Assembly: GCA_913061125.1 (NCBI GenBank)
Contig: CAJXUB010000002.1
Location: 42,023 to 106,022 of the forward strand
Direction of reading: 5' to 3'
From: an uncultured Flavobacteriaceae bacterium
GTDB lineage: Bacteria > Bacteroidota > Bacteroidia > Flavobacteriales > Flavobacteriaceae
Length of the DNA stretch: 64,000 nucleotides
Part shown: one piece after another, positions 30,879 through 40,943 of the stretch
Layout: each line of letters opens with the position of its first letter
Position numbering within the stretch: the stretch's first letter is position 1
Made by a program: the position numbers and the translations under genes
Notes under the pieces: model-generated
What the model was told of the DNA's origin: nothing
What the model saw: the letters and a program-made list of their open reading frames with translations, nothing else
Databases searched by the model: none

Positions 30879-31729
30879 GCACCAAAAACTTTTGTATAGA
30901 TTTTTTTCCAGCGGTAATTTCGAATGAATTTTCCTTGATTTGCTGTGACGATAAATGGGGCGTTATCACGACGGGCTTTAAAGTACCCTCTGGTGTAATC
31001 AAAAAACAACCAAAAGTTACCTTTATTCGCGGCCAATTTAACCGCTGAAAGTAAGGCTAATATCAATCCGCTTCTCATTTTGTACAACGCCATACCTTGA
31101 AGGTATTTTGCCTGTTTACTGTAAGTTGATCCTGTGGGTTTTAAATGTTTAACTTTTAAGCTGGAATCGGTTTGAAAACGCCAACCAAAATACAAGGCCA
31201 CCAACTCATCCACTGTATCCCAACCCATGGAATTTTGCAATCCTCCGATGGCTTCAAAACATGCTTTTCGGTAGGACTTTACAGGACCCCTAATGTGGTC
31301 TTTGGAGGTTAAATTTTCATAGATCCATTCTCCATTTCTCTCGATATAGCAATGTCCAGATGCCATACCGAGCTTTGGGTCGTTTTTATAATGTAATGCT
31401 AAAGTTTCGAGGTAATTTTCTGGAAAAATAAGATCGGCATCAAATTTACAAATCACCTCATAATCATCATCCAAACAATTAAGGCCTTTGTTAAATGCAT
31501 TAATGATTTTCTGGCCGGGAAGGTGCTGATTTGAAGAGGCGGTATTCACTAATGTGACGTTAGGAAATGATCTGCTGAATGCCTCAACGAGCATTGAAGT
31601 GTTATCCGTGGAATTGTCATTTACGACGACAATTTTTTTTGGAGATAAACTTTGATTCACTAAAGACCTCAAGCATTTTTCGATGTTGACTTCCTCGTTA
31701 TGAGCGGGTATGACGATGTAAAATTTCAA
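30875..31729 (-). CDS. Glycosyltransferase family 2 protein
   Basis: FYIVIPAHNEEVNIEKCLRSLVNQSLSPKKIVVVNDNSTDNT; CKFDADLIFPENYLE. Confidence 0.92.
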   Translation of the reverse strand: MKFYIVIPAHNEEVNIEKCLRSLVNQSLSPKKIVVVNDNSTDNTSMLVEAFSRSFPNVTLVNTASSNQHLPGQKIINAFNKGLNCLDDDYEVICKFDADLIFPENYLETLALHYKNDPKLGMASGHCYIERNGEWIYENLTSKDHIRGPVKSYRKACFEAIGGLQNSMGWDTVDELVALYFGWRFQTDSSLKVKHLKPTGSTYSKQAKYLQGMALYKMRSGLILALLSAVKLAANKGNFWLFFDYTRGYFKARRDNAPFIVTANQGKFIRNYRWKKIYTKVFGA

Positions 31730-32247
31730 ATTCTTTCAGCGTAAACGATGTAATATCTGGGCGTAAAAAGTCTTAGTACTGGTCGAATTCCAATTTTTTT
31801 TGTAGGATTGGTCCATTTCTCTCTGTCTATGATCGTCCACCCCGCTTTTTCCAAAAGCCAATCAAATTGCCAATCCTCAAATTCATGAAAATGCCGGTCT
31901 CTCAAATCAGTTTTACTTCTGTAAGCCCCTGAAAACCAAAGTTTTAGTGGAATACTAACAATAAGTTTTTTGGCCTTAATTTGTTGTAAGACAGTGAATG
32001 GAGAGACTAAATGTTCTAAAATTTCAAACGCAGTAACCGCTGTTGCCTTACTAGTCTTGAGGCTACTGATATCCAAATCTAAATCTTCGCCTTGAGTGTT
32101 CTTCACAGACCACCCTTCGCTTTGTAACAATTCGGACAATGGGTTGATTATGCCTAAATCTAAAATAGACTCCTCTTTTTTGAGGTGTTTTTTTACAAAT
32201 TTTAAGGTCTTTTTGTAGCGTTTTTTTGGGTAGTTATTCTCGTACAT
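31726..32247 (-). CDS. Class I SAM-dependent methyltransferase-like protein
   Basis: ESILDLGIINPLSELLQSEGWSVKNTQGEDLDLDIS...AFEILEHLVSPFTVLQQIKAKKLIVSIPL. Confidence 0.8.
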   Translation of the reverse strand: MYENNYPKKRYKKTLKFVKKHLKKEESILDLGIINPLSELLQSEGWSVKNTQGEDLDLDISSLKTSKATAVTAFEILEHLVSPFTVLQQIKAKKLIVSIPLKLWFSGAYRSKTDLRDRHFHEFEDWQFDWLLEKAGWTIIDREKWTNPTKKIGIRPVLRLFTPRYYIVYAERI

Positions 32248-33306
32248 TTAATATTTGTAAACTATGGCATTGATGTGCATTCCTGCACCCACACTTGCAA
32301 ATATAATAATATCTCCTTTGGAGAGCGTGTGGCCTTCTAGTTTCCCCTTACATATCAAATCGAAAAGCGTTGGAACCGTAGCAACAGAGCTGTTTCCTAA
32401 TTTATGAATGGTCATTGGCATGACACCTTCCGGAACGGGTGTTTTGTACAGTCTGTAAAATCGTTTTATTATGGCCTCATCCATTTTTTCATTGGCTTGA
32501 TGAATCAGTATTTTTTTAACCTCAGAAATATCATGGCCGCTGTTGTCCAAACATGTTTTTAGAGCAGTCGGTACATTGTTTAGAGCAAATTCGTAAATTT
32601 TTCGGCCATACATTTTAATATAACGTACGTCTTTGTCTTCAAGTTTGTTGTTTGAATTTCCAAAAAATAAATGATAGATTTCATCGTGAGTAAATGATGC
32701 CGACTCGTGGGCTATAATTCCACCACCACCGTCGCGGCCTTCCACAATTGTAGCTCCAGCACCATCAGCATAAATCATAGAATCTCTATCGAACGAATCT
32801 ACTACTCGAGATAAAGTTTCTGCGCCAATAATCAAACATTTCTTGGCCATTCCGGCTCTAATGAAGGCCTGTGCCTGAATGACACCTTCTACCCATCCAG
32901 GGCAACCAAACAAAATGTCATAAGCGACACACTTTGGATTTTTAATTTTCAATAAATGCTTAATCCGAGCCGCTAAACACGGCAAAATATCACTTTGGAT
33001 GGCGTCCGATTTCACGTCACCAAAATTGTGTGCACAAATGATATAATCCAAAGATTCAGGGTCGATTTTGGCGTCTAAAATGGCTTTTTCAGCCGCAAAT
33101 GCTCCAAGATCGGAAGCTGTGAGATGGTTTTGGGCATAGCGTCGTTCAGATATTCCAGTAATGGCTTTAAATTTCTCAACTACAACATCTGTTGGAGTGT
33201 CAATGGCTTGCCCCTCTATAGTAAAAAAAGATTGCTGACTAAAATCGCTGTTTTTTTGAATTAGTTCAGGAATATAGCTCCCCGTACCCGTAATTTGAAT
33301 ACTCAT
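32248..33306 (-). CDS. 3-oxoacyl-ACP synthase III (KAS III) family protein
   Basis: ITGTGSYIPE; active-site region ILFGCPGWVEG; LIHQANEKMDEAI; LGNSSVATVPTLF (Cys-His-Asn triad). Confidence 0.9.
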   Translation of the reverse strand: MSIQITGTGSYIPELIQKNSDFSQQSFFTIEGQAIDTPTDVVVEKFKAITGISERRYAQNHLTASDLGAFAAEKAILDAKIDPESLDYIICAHNFGDVKSDAIQSDILPCLAARIKHLLKIKNPKCVAYDILFGCPGWVEGVIQAQAFIRAGMAKKCLIIGAETLSRVVDSFDRDSMIYADGAGATIVEGRDGGGGIIAHESASFTHDEIYHLFFGNSNNKLEDKDVRYIKMYGRKIYEFALNNVPTALKTCLDNSGHDISEVKKILIHQANEKMDEAIIKRFYRLYKTPVPEGVMPMTIHKLGNSSVATVPTLFDLICKGKLEGHTLSKGDIIIFASVGAGMHINAIVYKY

Positions 33307-33317
33307 ATTGGTTTAAT

Positions 33318-36164
33318 TTATAAGTCGGCATAAGCTTCAATGGGGGCGCATGTACATACTAAATTTCGGTCGCCATAGGCATCATCGACCCGACGAACTG
33401 AAGGCCAAAATTTATCATCTTTAATATAATCTAGCGGAAATGCTGCAGTGGCTCTACTGTATGGAAACTCCCACTGGTCGCTGCAGATCATCTCTTGCGT
33501 ATGTGGTGCGTTTTTCAAAGGGTTATTTGGATGTGAAATCTCAATAGTATCAATTTCGTTTCGGATTGAAATCATAGCGTCACAGAAGCGATCCATTTCG
33601 GCTCTGTTTTCACTTTCGGTGGGTTCAATCATCATGGTTCCTGCAACTGGAAAGGATACTGTTGGGGCATGAAATCCGTAGTCCATAAGCCGTTTGGCAA
33701 TGTCTGTAACTTCAATACCTTTAGCTTTAAAGGCCCTACAGTCAATAATCATCTCGTGAGCCGCTCGACCTTGTTCCCCTGTGTATAAGGTTTCATAATG
33801 CCCGTCCAATCGTTCCTTGATGTAGTTGGCATTAAGTATGGCAATTTTGGTGGCTTGCGTTAGGCCATAACCACCCAGCATTTTGATGTAGCCGTAAGAA
33901 ATCAGGCAAGCCAACGCCGACCCAAAGGGGGCACCTGAAATGGAGGTTATCGCTTGATCGCCACCTGTTTTTACCATGGGATTTCCAGGAAGAAATGGGG
34001 TCAGCTGTTTGGCAACACAAATTGGACCAACCCCAGGGCCACCACCACCATGAGGTATGGCAAAGGTTTTGTGTAAGTTTAAATGACAAACATCGGCACC
34101 GATTTGGCCGGGATTGGTAAGCCCAACTTGGGCATTCATGTTGGCACCATCCATATAAACCTGACCACCGTACTGGTGAATTATTGAGGTGATTTCTTTT
34201 ATTTCGGACTCATAAACACCATGAGTAGATGGATACGTCACCATCAATGCAGCTAAATTATCTTTGTGAAGTATGGCTTTTTCTCGAACATCTTCCACGT
34301 CAATATTACCATTTTCAGAAGATTTTGTGACGATCACTTTCATTCCAGCCATCACAGCGCTAGCAGGATTTGTACCGTGTGCTGAGGACGGAATAATACA
34401 AATATTTCGGTGGTGATCTCCGCGAGATTCGTGGTACGCCTTGATGGTCATTAAACCGGCAAATTCGCCTTGAGCCCCTGAGTTTGGCTGAAGTGATGTT
34501 CCAGCAAATCCCGTAATTTCGTTCAGTTGGTTTTGAAGCGTGTTTAGCATTTCAGAATATCCGAGAACCTGATCGGCAGGGGCAAAAGGGTGAATGTTCC
34601 CCCAATTGACCCAGCTCAAGGGCAGCATTTCAACCGCTGCGTTGAGCTTCATGGTGCAAGACCCTAGCGATATCATTGAAAAATTAAGTGCCAAATCTTT
34701 ACGTTCCAGTCGTTTGATATACCGCATAAGTTCAGTCTCTGAATGGTACGAATTAAAAACTTCGTGAGCCAAAAATTCTGTTGTTCTTGCTAGAGTAATA
34801 GGGATACTTGACGCTAAATGGTTTTGCATCTGAATATCGATGTCAAGGGCCTCAGATAGAACGGCTAAAATCTCTTCTAAATCTTGTTTGTTTGTGGTCT
34901 CGTTTATGGCAATTGAGACTGTTGTATTATTGGGGTAATAAAAATTTATTTCATTCTTTTGTGCCACTGTTTTCACTTTCTGGGCATCGGGTACAGTCAA
35001 TTGGATGGTGTCAAAAAAATGAGAATGGTTTAACTTCAATCCTGAATGTTTCAATGACTGAGCAAGAACAGAGGTGTTATTGTGAATCTTATTGGCAATG
35101 TGTCTTAACCCTTTAGGCCCGTGATACACAGCATACATTCCAGCCATTACAGCCAGCAGAACTTGTGCCGTACAGATGTTGGATGTGGCACGATCACGTT
35201 TGATGTGCTGTTCTCGAGTTTGCAATGCCATTCGTAATGCTCGATCTCCATTCATGTCTTTTGTAACTCCAATAATTCGTCCTGGGATATGCCGTTTATA
35301 GGCCTCTTTTGTAGCAAAATAGGCCGCATGAGGTCCTCCATATCCCATAGGAATACCAAATCGTTGTGTGGTACCTACAACAACATCGGCTCCGTAGTGG
35401 CCGGGTGCTTCCAAGAGTACCAAACTTAAAATATCGGCAGCAACAGCAACTTTTATGTTGTTGGTATTGGCTTTGGAAATAAAATGGTTCAAATCTACAA
35501 TACGTCCAGAAGCGCCAGGATATTGAACTAATGCTCCAAAAAAATCCGAATTAAAATCAAACTCTTCAATGGATCCCACAACCAGTTCAATACCAATGGG
35601 AATGGCTCTGGTTTTTAGAACAGAAAGTGTTTGTGGGAAAATATCATCGGCAACAAAAAATTTGTTTACTCCAGCTTTAACAGCAGATCGGTCACGTACT
35701 GCAAACAGCAAAGCCATGGCTTCAGCCGCTGAGGTGCTTTCATCCAACAGCGATGCATTCGCCAATTCCATGCCTGTGAGATCAGTAATCATGGTCTGAA
35801 AATTCAGTAGAGCTTCCAAGCGACCTTGTGCAATTTCGGCCTGGTAGGGGGTGTAAGCAGTGTACCAACCTGGGTTTTCCAAAATATTACGTTGAATGAC
35901 TGCAGGAAAATTGGCCGGGTGGTAGCCCATGCCCATATAGGACTTAAACACCTTGTTTTTTTGCCCCAGTTTATAAATATGATCCAGAAATTCTTGTTCA
36001 CTCATAGGGGGTTCCAATCGCAGAGGTTCTCGCAAACGAATACTTTCAGGAACAGTTTGATCCATCAGAGTTTCCAGATCGGGAACTCCAATAGTATCAA
36101 GCATGGTTTGTATTTGAGTGTCATTGGGGCCAATGTGTCTATTTGAAAAAATATCTGGGTTCAT
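33318..36164 (-). CDS. gcvP: Glycine dehydrogenase (aminomethyl-transferring), P protein
   Basis: FSNRHIGPN; SLLDESTSAAEAMALLFAVRDR; PNSGAQGEFAGLMTIKAYHESRGDHHRNICIIPSSAHGTNPASAVMAGM; NLHKTFAIPHGGGGPGVGPI. Confidence 0.97.
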   Translation of the reverse strand: MNPDIFSNRHIGPNDTQIQTMLDTIGVPDLETLMDQTVPESIRLREPLRLEPPMSEQEFLDHIYKLGQKNKVFKSYMGMGYHPANFPAVIQRNILENPGWYTAYTPYQAEIAQGRLEALLNFQTMITDLTGMELANASLLDESTSAAEAMALLFAVRDRSAVKAGVNKFFVADDIFPQTLSVLKTRAIPIGIELVVGSIEEFDFNSDFFGALVQYPGASGRIVDLNHFISKANTNNIKVAVAADILSLVLLEAPGHYGADVVVGTTQRFGIPMGYGGPHAAYFATKEAYKRHIPGRIIGVTKDMNGDRALRMALQTREQHIKRDRATSNICTAQVLLAVMAGMYAVYHGPKGLRHIANKIHNNTSVLAQSLKHSGLKLNHSHFFDTIQLTVPDAQKVKTVAQKNEINFYYPNNTTVSIAINETTNKQDLEEILAVLSEALDIDIQMQNHLASSIPITLARTTEFLAHEVFNSYHSETELMRYIKRLERKDLALNFSMISLGSCTMKLNAAVEMLPLSWVNWGNIHPFAPADQVLGYSEMLNTLQNQLNEITGFAGTSLQPNSGAQGEFAGLMTIKAYHESRGDHHRNICIIPSSAHGTNPASAVMAGMKVIVTKSSENGNIDVEDVREKAILHKDNLAALMVTYPSTHGVYESEIKEITSIIHQYGGQVYMDGANMNAQVGLTNPGQIGADVCHLNLHKTFAIPHGGGGPGVGPICVAKQLTPFLPGNPMVKTGGDQAITSISGAPFGSALACLISYGYIKMLGGYGLTQATKIAILNANYIKERLDGHYETLYTGEQGRAAHEMIIDCRAFKAKGIEVTDIAKRLMDYGFHAPTVSFPVAGTMMIEPTESENRAEMDRFCDAMISIRNEIDTIEISHPNNPLKNAPHTQEMICSDQWEFPYSRATAAFPLDYIKDDKFWPSVRRVDDAYGDRNLVCTCAPIEAYADL

Positions 36165-36277
36165 ATTAGTCCGAATTTAAAAACAAAATTAAGGATTTAA
36201 TTGCCCTTTTTTTGACAACAAAATTAAAGTTTTTAACCGTTTTTTTAGCTTATCAACAGTTTGGTTATTTTTGTCTT

Positions 36278-37090
36278 GTGAGTTTCATTCAAAAAGCACT
36301 TAAATTCTACGTAAACAGCAGTTTGCATGTGGCCGTCTCTGTGCTGTCCTTGTGTCATATTACCTTGCATTTTTATGAAACCAAACCAACAATGATGCTG
36401 CAAATTGCCTTATTTTGTGCAACAGTTGTGGGTTATAATTTTGTCAAATATTTTGGTTTAGCAAAGTTTCATTACCGTTCCTTAACTACAAAACTCAAAG
36501 AAATTCAACGGATTAGTTTACTTTGTGCAATCGGTTTTTTGGTCGTTTTTTTTGGCCTAAAATTGAAGGTCAAAATAATGCTTGTTGTTTTGGGAATTGT
36601 TACATTTTTTTACGCAAACCCCTTTGAAACACAAACCCCAATACGAAAAATCAAAGGAGTTAAAGTTTACATCATAGCCACGGTTTGGACCTTTGTTACT
36701 GTTCTCATACCAATTTTAGACACAGACGTTCCCCTTCAAAGAGAGGTGTATTTAGCAATGTTTGAGCGTTTTATTTTGATTCTAATTCTAATGCTTCCGT
36801 TTGAAATTAGAGACCTTCTTTTTGATGATTTAAAACTCTCGACGATTCCTCAACGAATCGGGGTAAAGAATACTAAATCATTGGGCTATTTCGGAATTAT
36901 TTTATTGGCTTTGTTGATGTTTTATAACGATGCGTTTAGTCCCACAGCCAGTTCTATACTGCTGTTAATACTTTTGATTTTAGCACTCCACAAAAGCGAT
37001 CCAAAAAATAACTTAAATTTTACAGCGCTTTGGGTAGAGGCCATCCCAATTCTATGGTGGCTTTCAATTTTAATTTTTGAATCAACATAA
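36278..37090 (+). CDS. Polytopic membrane protein, UbiA-like hypothetical
   Basis: Multiple hydrophobic helices; layout resembles UbiA-family proteins but aspartate motifs are degenerate. GTG start inferred at VSFIQKALKF. Confidence 0.6.
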   Translation: MSFIQKALKFYVNSSLHVAVSVLSLCHITLHFYETKPTMMLQIALFCATVVGYNFVKYFGLAKFHYRSLTTKLKEIQRISLLCAIGFLVVFFGLKLKVKIMLVVLGIVTFFYANPFETQTPIRKIKGVKVYIIATVWTFVTVLIPILDTDVPLQREVYLAMFERFILILILMLPFEIRDLLFDDLKLSTIPQRIGVKNTKSLGYFGIILLALLMFYNDAFSPTASSILLLILLILALHKSDPKNNLNFTALWVEAIPILWWLSILIFEST

Positions 37091-39115
37091 ACCCGAGCGT
37101 TCCAACAACGCTTGATTAGTAGCCGCTTTTCCACGAAAACGTTTGTAAAGAATTTCAGGATCTTCCGTTCCACCTTGACTCAAAATATGAGTCCTTAAAT
37201 TTTGGGCAATATCAAGGTCAAACACTGATTTCGACTTAAAATATGCAAACGCATCAGCATCTAAAACCTCGGCCCATTTGTAGCTGTAATATCCCGACGA
37301 ATATCCGCCCTGAAAAATATGAGCAAAGGCCGTGGACATGCAATTTTCGGAAACATCAGGGAACAATTGAGTTCCGTCAAAGGCAGTTTTTTCGTGAGCT
37401 TTAACGGCTGTAATTGACATAGGGCTTTTCCCGTGCCAGCTCATATCTAATAGGCCAAAGCTGAGCTGTCTTAAGGTTAACATTCCCTGTTGGAACTGCC
37501 CTGATGCCTTTAGCTTTTCAATCCACTGCATTGGGATGGTTTCATTGGTTTTGTAATGCTTTGCAAACAAAGTCAGCGCCTCTTCCTCGTAGCACCAATT
37601 TTCCATCAATTGACTTGGAAGTTCCACAAAATCCCATGCCACATTGGTCCCTGAAAGACTAGGGTAAATGGTGTTTGCCAACATCCCATGCAGCGCATGT
37701 CCAAACTCATGAAACAGCGTTGTAACTTCATTGAAAGTCAGTAAAGATGGTTGGCTTTCCGTTGGCTTTGTGAAATTACATACAATCGAAACATGAGGGC
37801 GCTCATTGGAGCCATTTAAAACATATTGTGGTTTAAATGATGTCATCCAAGCCCCATTTCTTTTTCCAGATCGTGGAAAAAAATCTGCATAAAAAATAGC
37901 CACAAACCCTTGCTGAGAATCCATCACTTTATAGGTTGTTACATCTGGGTGGTAGGTGTCAATAGTGTCTAATCTTTCAAAGGATAAACCAAACAATTTT
38001 TTGGCCAATTTAAATGCGCCATCCAGAACATTTTCCAATTTAAAAAAAGGTTTAAGTTGCTCATCATTAATATCAAAAAGGTCTTTTTTAAGTTTTTCAG
38101 AATAATAAGCGTTATCCCACTTTTGGAAGGTTGTTATACCATCCATTTTTCGGGCAAATTCTTTAAGCGTTTTGAATTCTTTTAAAGCAATGGGTTTGGC
38201 TTTAGTTTTTAACTCGTTTAGGAAATTCATCACAGCATCAGGGGTTTTGGCCATTCGCTCCTCCAAAACGTAATGCGCATGGGTAGTGTATCCCAAAAGG
38301 TTGGCCCTTTGATGACGCAGTTTGGCTATTTTTAGAACCAAATTTTGATTGTCCAAGTCATCGTTATGGAATCCTTTTTGACCAAAGGCCACGGCCATCG
38401 ATTGACGAAGTTTTCGGTTTTTGCAATAGGTCATAAATGGTAAAAAACTGGGATAATCCAATGTAAAAAGCCATCCTGTTTTATTCTCTTTTTCGGCTAA
38501 CGTTTTAGCCGATTCAATTGCATTTTCAGGCAAACCCTCCAAATCCGATGCGCTATCCACATGCAACCGAAATTTATTGGTTTCAGCAAGGAGATGTTCG
38601 CCAAATGTCAGTTTTAAGCTGCTCAATTCTTTGTCAATAGAACGAAGTTTAGTTTGGTCCTCTTCTGATAAATTTGCCCCGTTTCGTACGAAACTCTTGT
38701 ATTTTTTTTCCAACAACCGGCGTTGCTCCCGACTAAGATTTAAATCATCATTCTGATCGTAAACGGTTTTAATCCGATTAAAAAGTTGATAATTTAAGGC
38801 CACATCGTTTGAAAATGCAGTAAGCATTGGAGATACTTTCTGAGCTATGGTCTGAATTTCGGGTGAAGTTTCTGCGGCATTCAAATTGAAAAAAAGACTG
38901 GTAATCCGATCGAGCCGAAGACTCGAAAATTCCAAAGCTTCAATGGTGTTTTTAAAATTTGGTGCCTCAGAATTTGATGTTATGGCCTCAATTTGATTCC
39001 GACTTTCTTCAATGGCCTTCTCAAATGCAGGAATGAAATGGGCGTTTTTAATCTTAGAAAAGGGAGCGGTGTTAAAGGGCGTGTCAAACGCTTGGTTGAG
39101 AATATTCATTAACAA
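37082..39115 (-). CDS. M3 family metallopeptidase
   Basis: Zinc motif TLFHEFGHALHGML; FQGGYSSGYYSYKWAEVLDADAFAYF. Confidence 0.95.
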   Translation of the reverse strand: MLMNILNQAFDTPFNTAPFSKIKNAHFIPAFEKAIEESRNQIEAITSNSEAPNFKNTIEALEFSSLRLDRITSLFFNLNAAETSPEIQTIAQKVSPMLTAFSNDVALNYQLFNRIKTVYDQNDDLNLSREQRRLLEKKYKSFVRNGANLSEEDQTKLRSIDKELSSLKLTFGEHLLAETNKFRLHVDSASDLEGLPENAIESAKTLAEKENKTGWLFTLDYPSFLPFMTYCKNRKLRQSMAVAFGQKGFHNDDLDNQNLVLKIAKLRHQRANLLGYTTHAHYVLEERMAKTPDAVMNFLNELKTKAKPIALKEFKTLKEFARKMDGITTFQKWDNAYYSEKLKKDLFDINDEQLKPFFKLENVLDGAFKLAKKLFGLSFERLDTIDTYHPDVTTYKVMDSQQGFVAIFYADFFPRSGKRNGAWMTSFKPQYVLNGSNERPHVSIVCNFTKPTESQPSLLTFNEVTTLFHEFGHALHGMLANTIYPSLSGTNVAWDFVELPSQLMENWCYEEEALTLFAKHYKTNETIPMQWIEKLKASGQFQQGMLTLRQLSFGLLDMSWHGKSPMSITAVKAHEKTAFDGTQLFPDVSENCMSTAFAHIFQGGYSSGYYSYKWAEVLDADAFAYFKSKSVFDLDIAQNLRTHILSQGGTEDPEILYKRFRGKAATNQALLERSGLC

Positions 39116-39128
39116 TGAGAAGAAAGGA

Positions 39129-39614
39129 TTACGATTTCAATTTTTCGGAGGCCTTTTCAACTTTTAGTTTTAAGCCCTGTTTGTAGTGCATAATTTTGTC
39201 TAAAACACATGAGTCAAATGCACCAATAATTTGTGCGGCCAAAATACCGGCATTTTTTGCTCCGTCAAGGGCGACCGTTGCAACAGGTACGCCGCCAGGC
39301 ATTTGTAAAATGGATAAAATTGAATCCCAACCATCAATGGAGTTTCGGGATTTTACGGGGACTCCAATAACGGGTAATGGGCTCACTGAGGCAATCATTC
39401 CGGGCAAGTGTGCCGCACCACCAGCACCAGCTATGATGACTTTTATCCCCTTTTGATGGGCCGTTTTTCCATACTCAAATAATTTTTCTGGAGTTCGGTG
39501 TGCCGATACAATATCAACTTCAACCTCAATATCAAATCCTTTTAGAATATCGATTGCGTCTTGCATTATTGGTAAGTCGCTGTCGCTTCCCATAATAATT
39601 CCTACTAGTGCCAT
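39129..39614 (-). CDS. purE: 5-(carboxyamino)imidazole ribonucleotide mutase
   Basis: VGIIMGSDSDLPIMQDAIDILKGFDIEVEVDIVSAHRTPEKLFEY; AGGAAHLPGMIA. Confidence 0.96.
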   Translation of the reverse strand: MALVGIIMGSDSDLPIMQDAIDILKGFDIEVEVDIVSAHRTPEKLFEYGKTAHQKGIKVIIAGAGGAAHLPGMIASVSPLPVIGVPVKSRNSIDGWDSILSILQMPGGVPVATVALDGAKNAGILAAQIIGAFDSCVLDKIMHYKQGLKLKVEKASEKLKS

Positions 39615-39615
39615 A

Positions 39616-40770
39616 TTATTTACTAATTACCTTTATAGATTCTTTTACTTGTTGCGCTTTCTCTCGAGCTTTTTCGATGCTGGGGTCAACGATGGTCACA
39701 TGCCCCATTTTCCGAAAAGGGCGTGTCATTTTTTTGCCATAAATGTGTGGCGTCACCCCATTTATAGCCATAATTTGTTCTATATTTTGATAAACCACGG
39801 GACCCTCGTAATGTTCTGCTCCAACCAAATTTACCATAACGGAACAAACCTTATTTTCAGTTGCGCCTAACGGCAAATTCAACACAGCTCTAAGATGTTG
39901 TTCAAATTGCGATGTGTAGCTGGCCTCGATGGTTTGATGGCCCGAATTGTGCGGTCGCGGTGCAACTTCATTGATTAAAATATTTTCGTCCTTAGTCAAA
40001 AACATTTCAACGGCCAACAATCCAACGTGTTCAAATGCGGAAGCCGTATTTCTGGCAACTAGTTCCGCTTTTTGGGCAATCTGTTCACTAATTCTGGCGG
40101 GGCATAACACATACTCCACTTGGTTGGCTTCCGGATGAAATTCCATTTCAACCACAGGGTAAACTTTAATTTCGCCCTTAGGATTTCGAGCCACAGTAAC
40201 GGCCAATTCCTTTTCGAAAGGGATTAATTCTTCAGCAATACATTCTACGTTGGGTAAGGCCTCGATGTCCTCAATGTTTCGAACAATTTTGACTCCATTA
40301 CCATCATAGCCAAATTGTGCACTTTTCCATACAAACGGTAGGGGTTGAACTTCGTTTGTAACGGCATGCTGAAGTTCATTTTTGTAAGCGTATCGTACAA
40401 AAGGAGCCGTGGGCAGGTTGTGATCCGCGTAAAATAATTTTTGTTTGGCTTTATTTTGTATGATTCCCAAAGTTTTGGAGCTGGGATAAACGTTGATGCC
40501 TCTCTTTTCTAGGGTTTCAAGCGCTTGGACATTTACATTTTCAATTTCTATGGTGAGGGTGTCAACGTTTTTTCCAAATTCAACAACGGTATCATAATCC
40601 ATCAGATTACCTTGATGAAACGCATTGCAAGCCAATTTGCAGGGTGCATCGGCGCTAGGGTCTAAAACTTCGGTGTGGATATCAAATTTTCTTGTGTTGT
40701 ACAACAGCATTTTACCCAGCTGGCCACCGCCTAAAATTCCGAGTTTATGTTTGGATGAAAAATACGTCAA
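39616..40770 (-). CDS. purK: 5-(carboxyamino)imidazole ribonucleotide synthase
   Basis: KLGILGGGQLGKMLLYNTRKFDI; EVAPRPHNSGHQTIEASYTSQFEQHLRAVLNLPLG. TTG start inferred at TYFSSKHKLG because no ATG lies between the promoter box and the conserved N terminus. Confidence 0.93.
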   Translation of the reverse strand: MTYFSSKHKLGILGGGQLGKMLLYNTRKFDIHTEVLDPSADAPCKLACNAFHQGNLMDYDTVVEFGKNVDTLTIEIENVNVQALETLEKRGINVYPSSKTLGIIQNKAKQKLFYADHNLPTAPFVRYAYKNELQHAVTNEVQPLPFVWKSAQFGYDGNGVKIVRNIEDIEALPNVECIAEELIPFEKELAVTVARNPKGEIKVYPVVEMEFHPEANQVEYVLCPARISEQIAQKAELVARNTASAFEHVGLLAVEMFLTKDENILINEVAPRPHNSGHQTIEASYTSQFEQHLRAVLNLPLGATENKVCSVMVNLVGAEHYEGPVVYQNIEQIMAINGVTPHIYGKKMTRPFRKMGHVTIVDPSIEKAREKAQQVKESIKVISK

Positions 40771-40795
40771 GATTACTTTTGATAGAATTCTTCTG

Positions 40796-40828
40796 CAAAA
40801 ATACACTAAAAATGGAATCCTCCATCAA
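40796..40828 (-). promoter_or_regulatory. Bacteroidota-type promoter for purK (TTG-N22-TATTTTTG)
   Basis: Top strand CAAAAATA at 40796-40803 and CAA at 40826-40828. Confidence 0.5.
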
Positions 40829-40943
40829 AATCAATCCTGAAAGGCACGCAAAGCGACGTAATTAATTATCTTTGTCGTTTAATTTTGACATCAAAAAATT
40901 TTAAATTGATTTTTTGTATGGTCAACAAATTGTATCAACTATC

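Noticed and set aside
34808-35116. 102-aa ORF antisense to gcvP, and similar short ORFs in gcvP, M43, alaS and der
   Set aside because: Shadow ORFs opposite conserved genes with no independent support.
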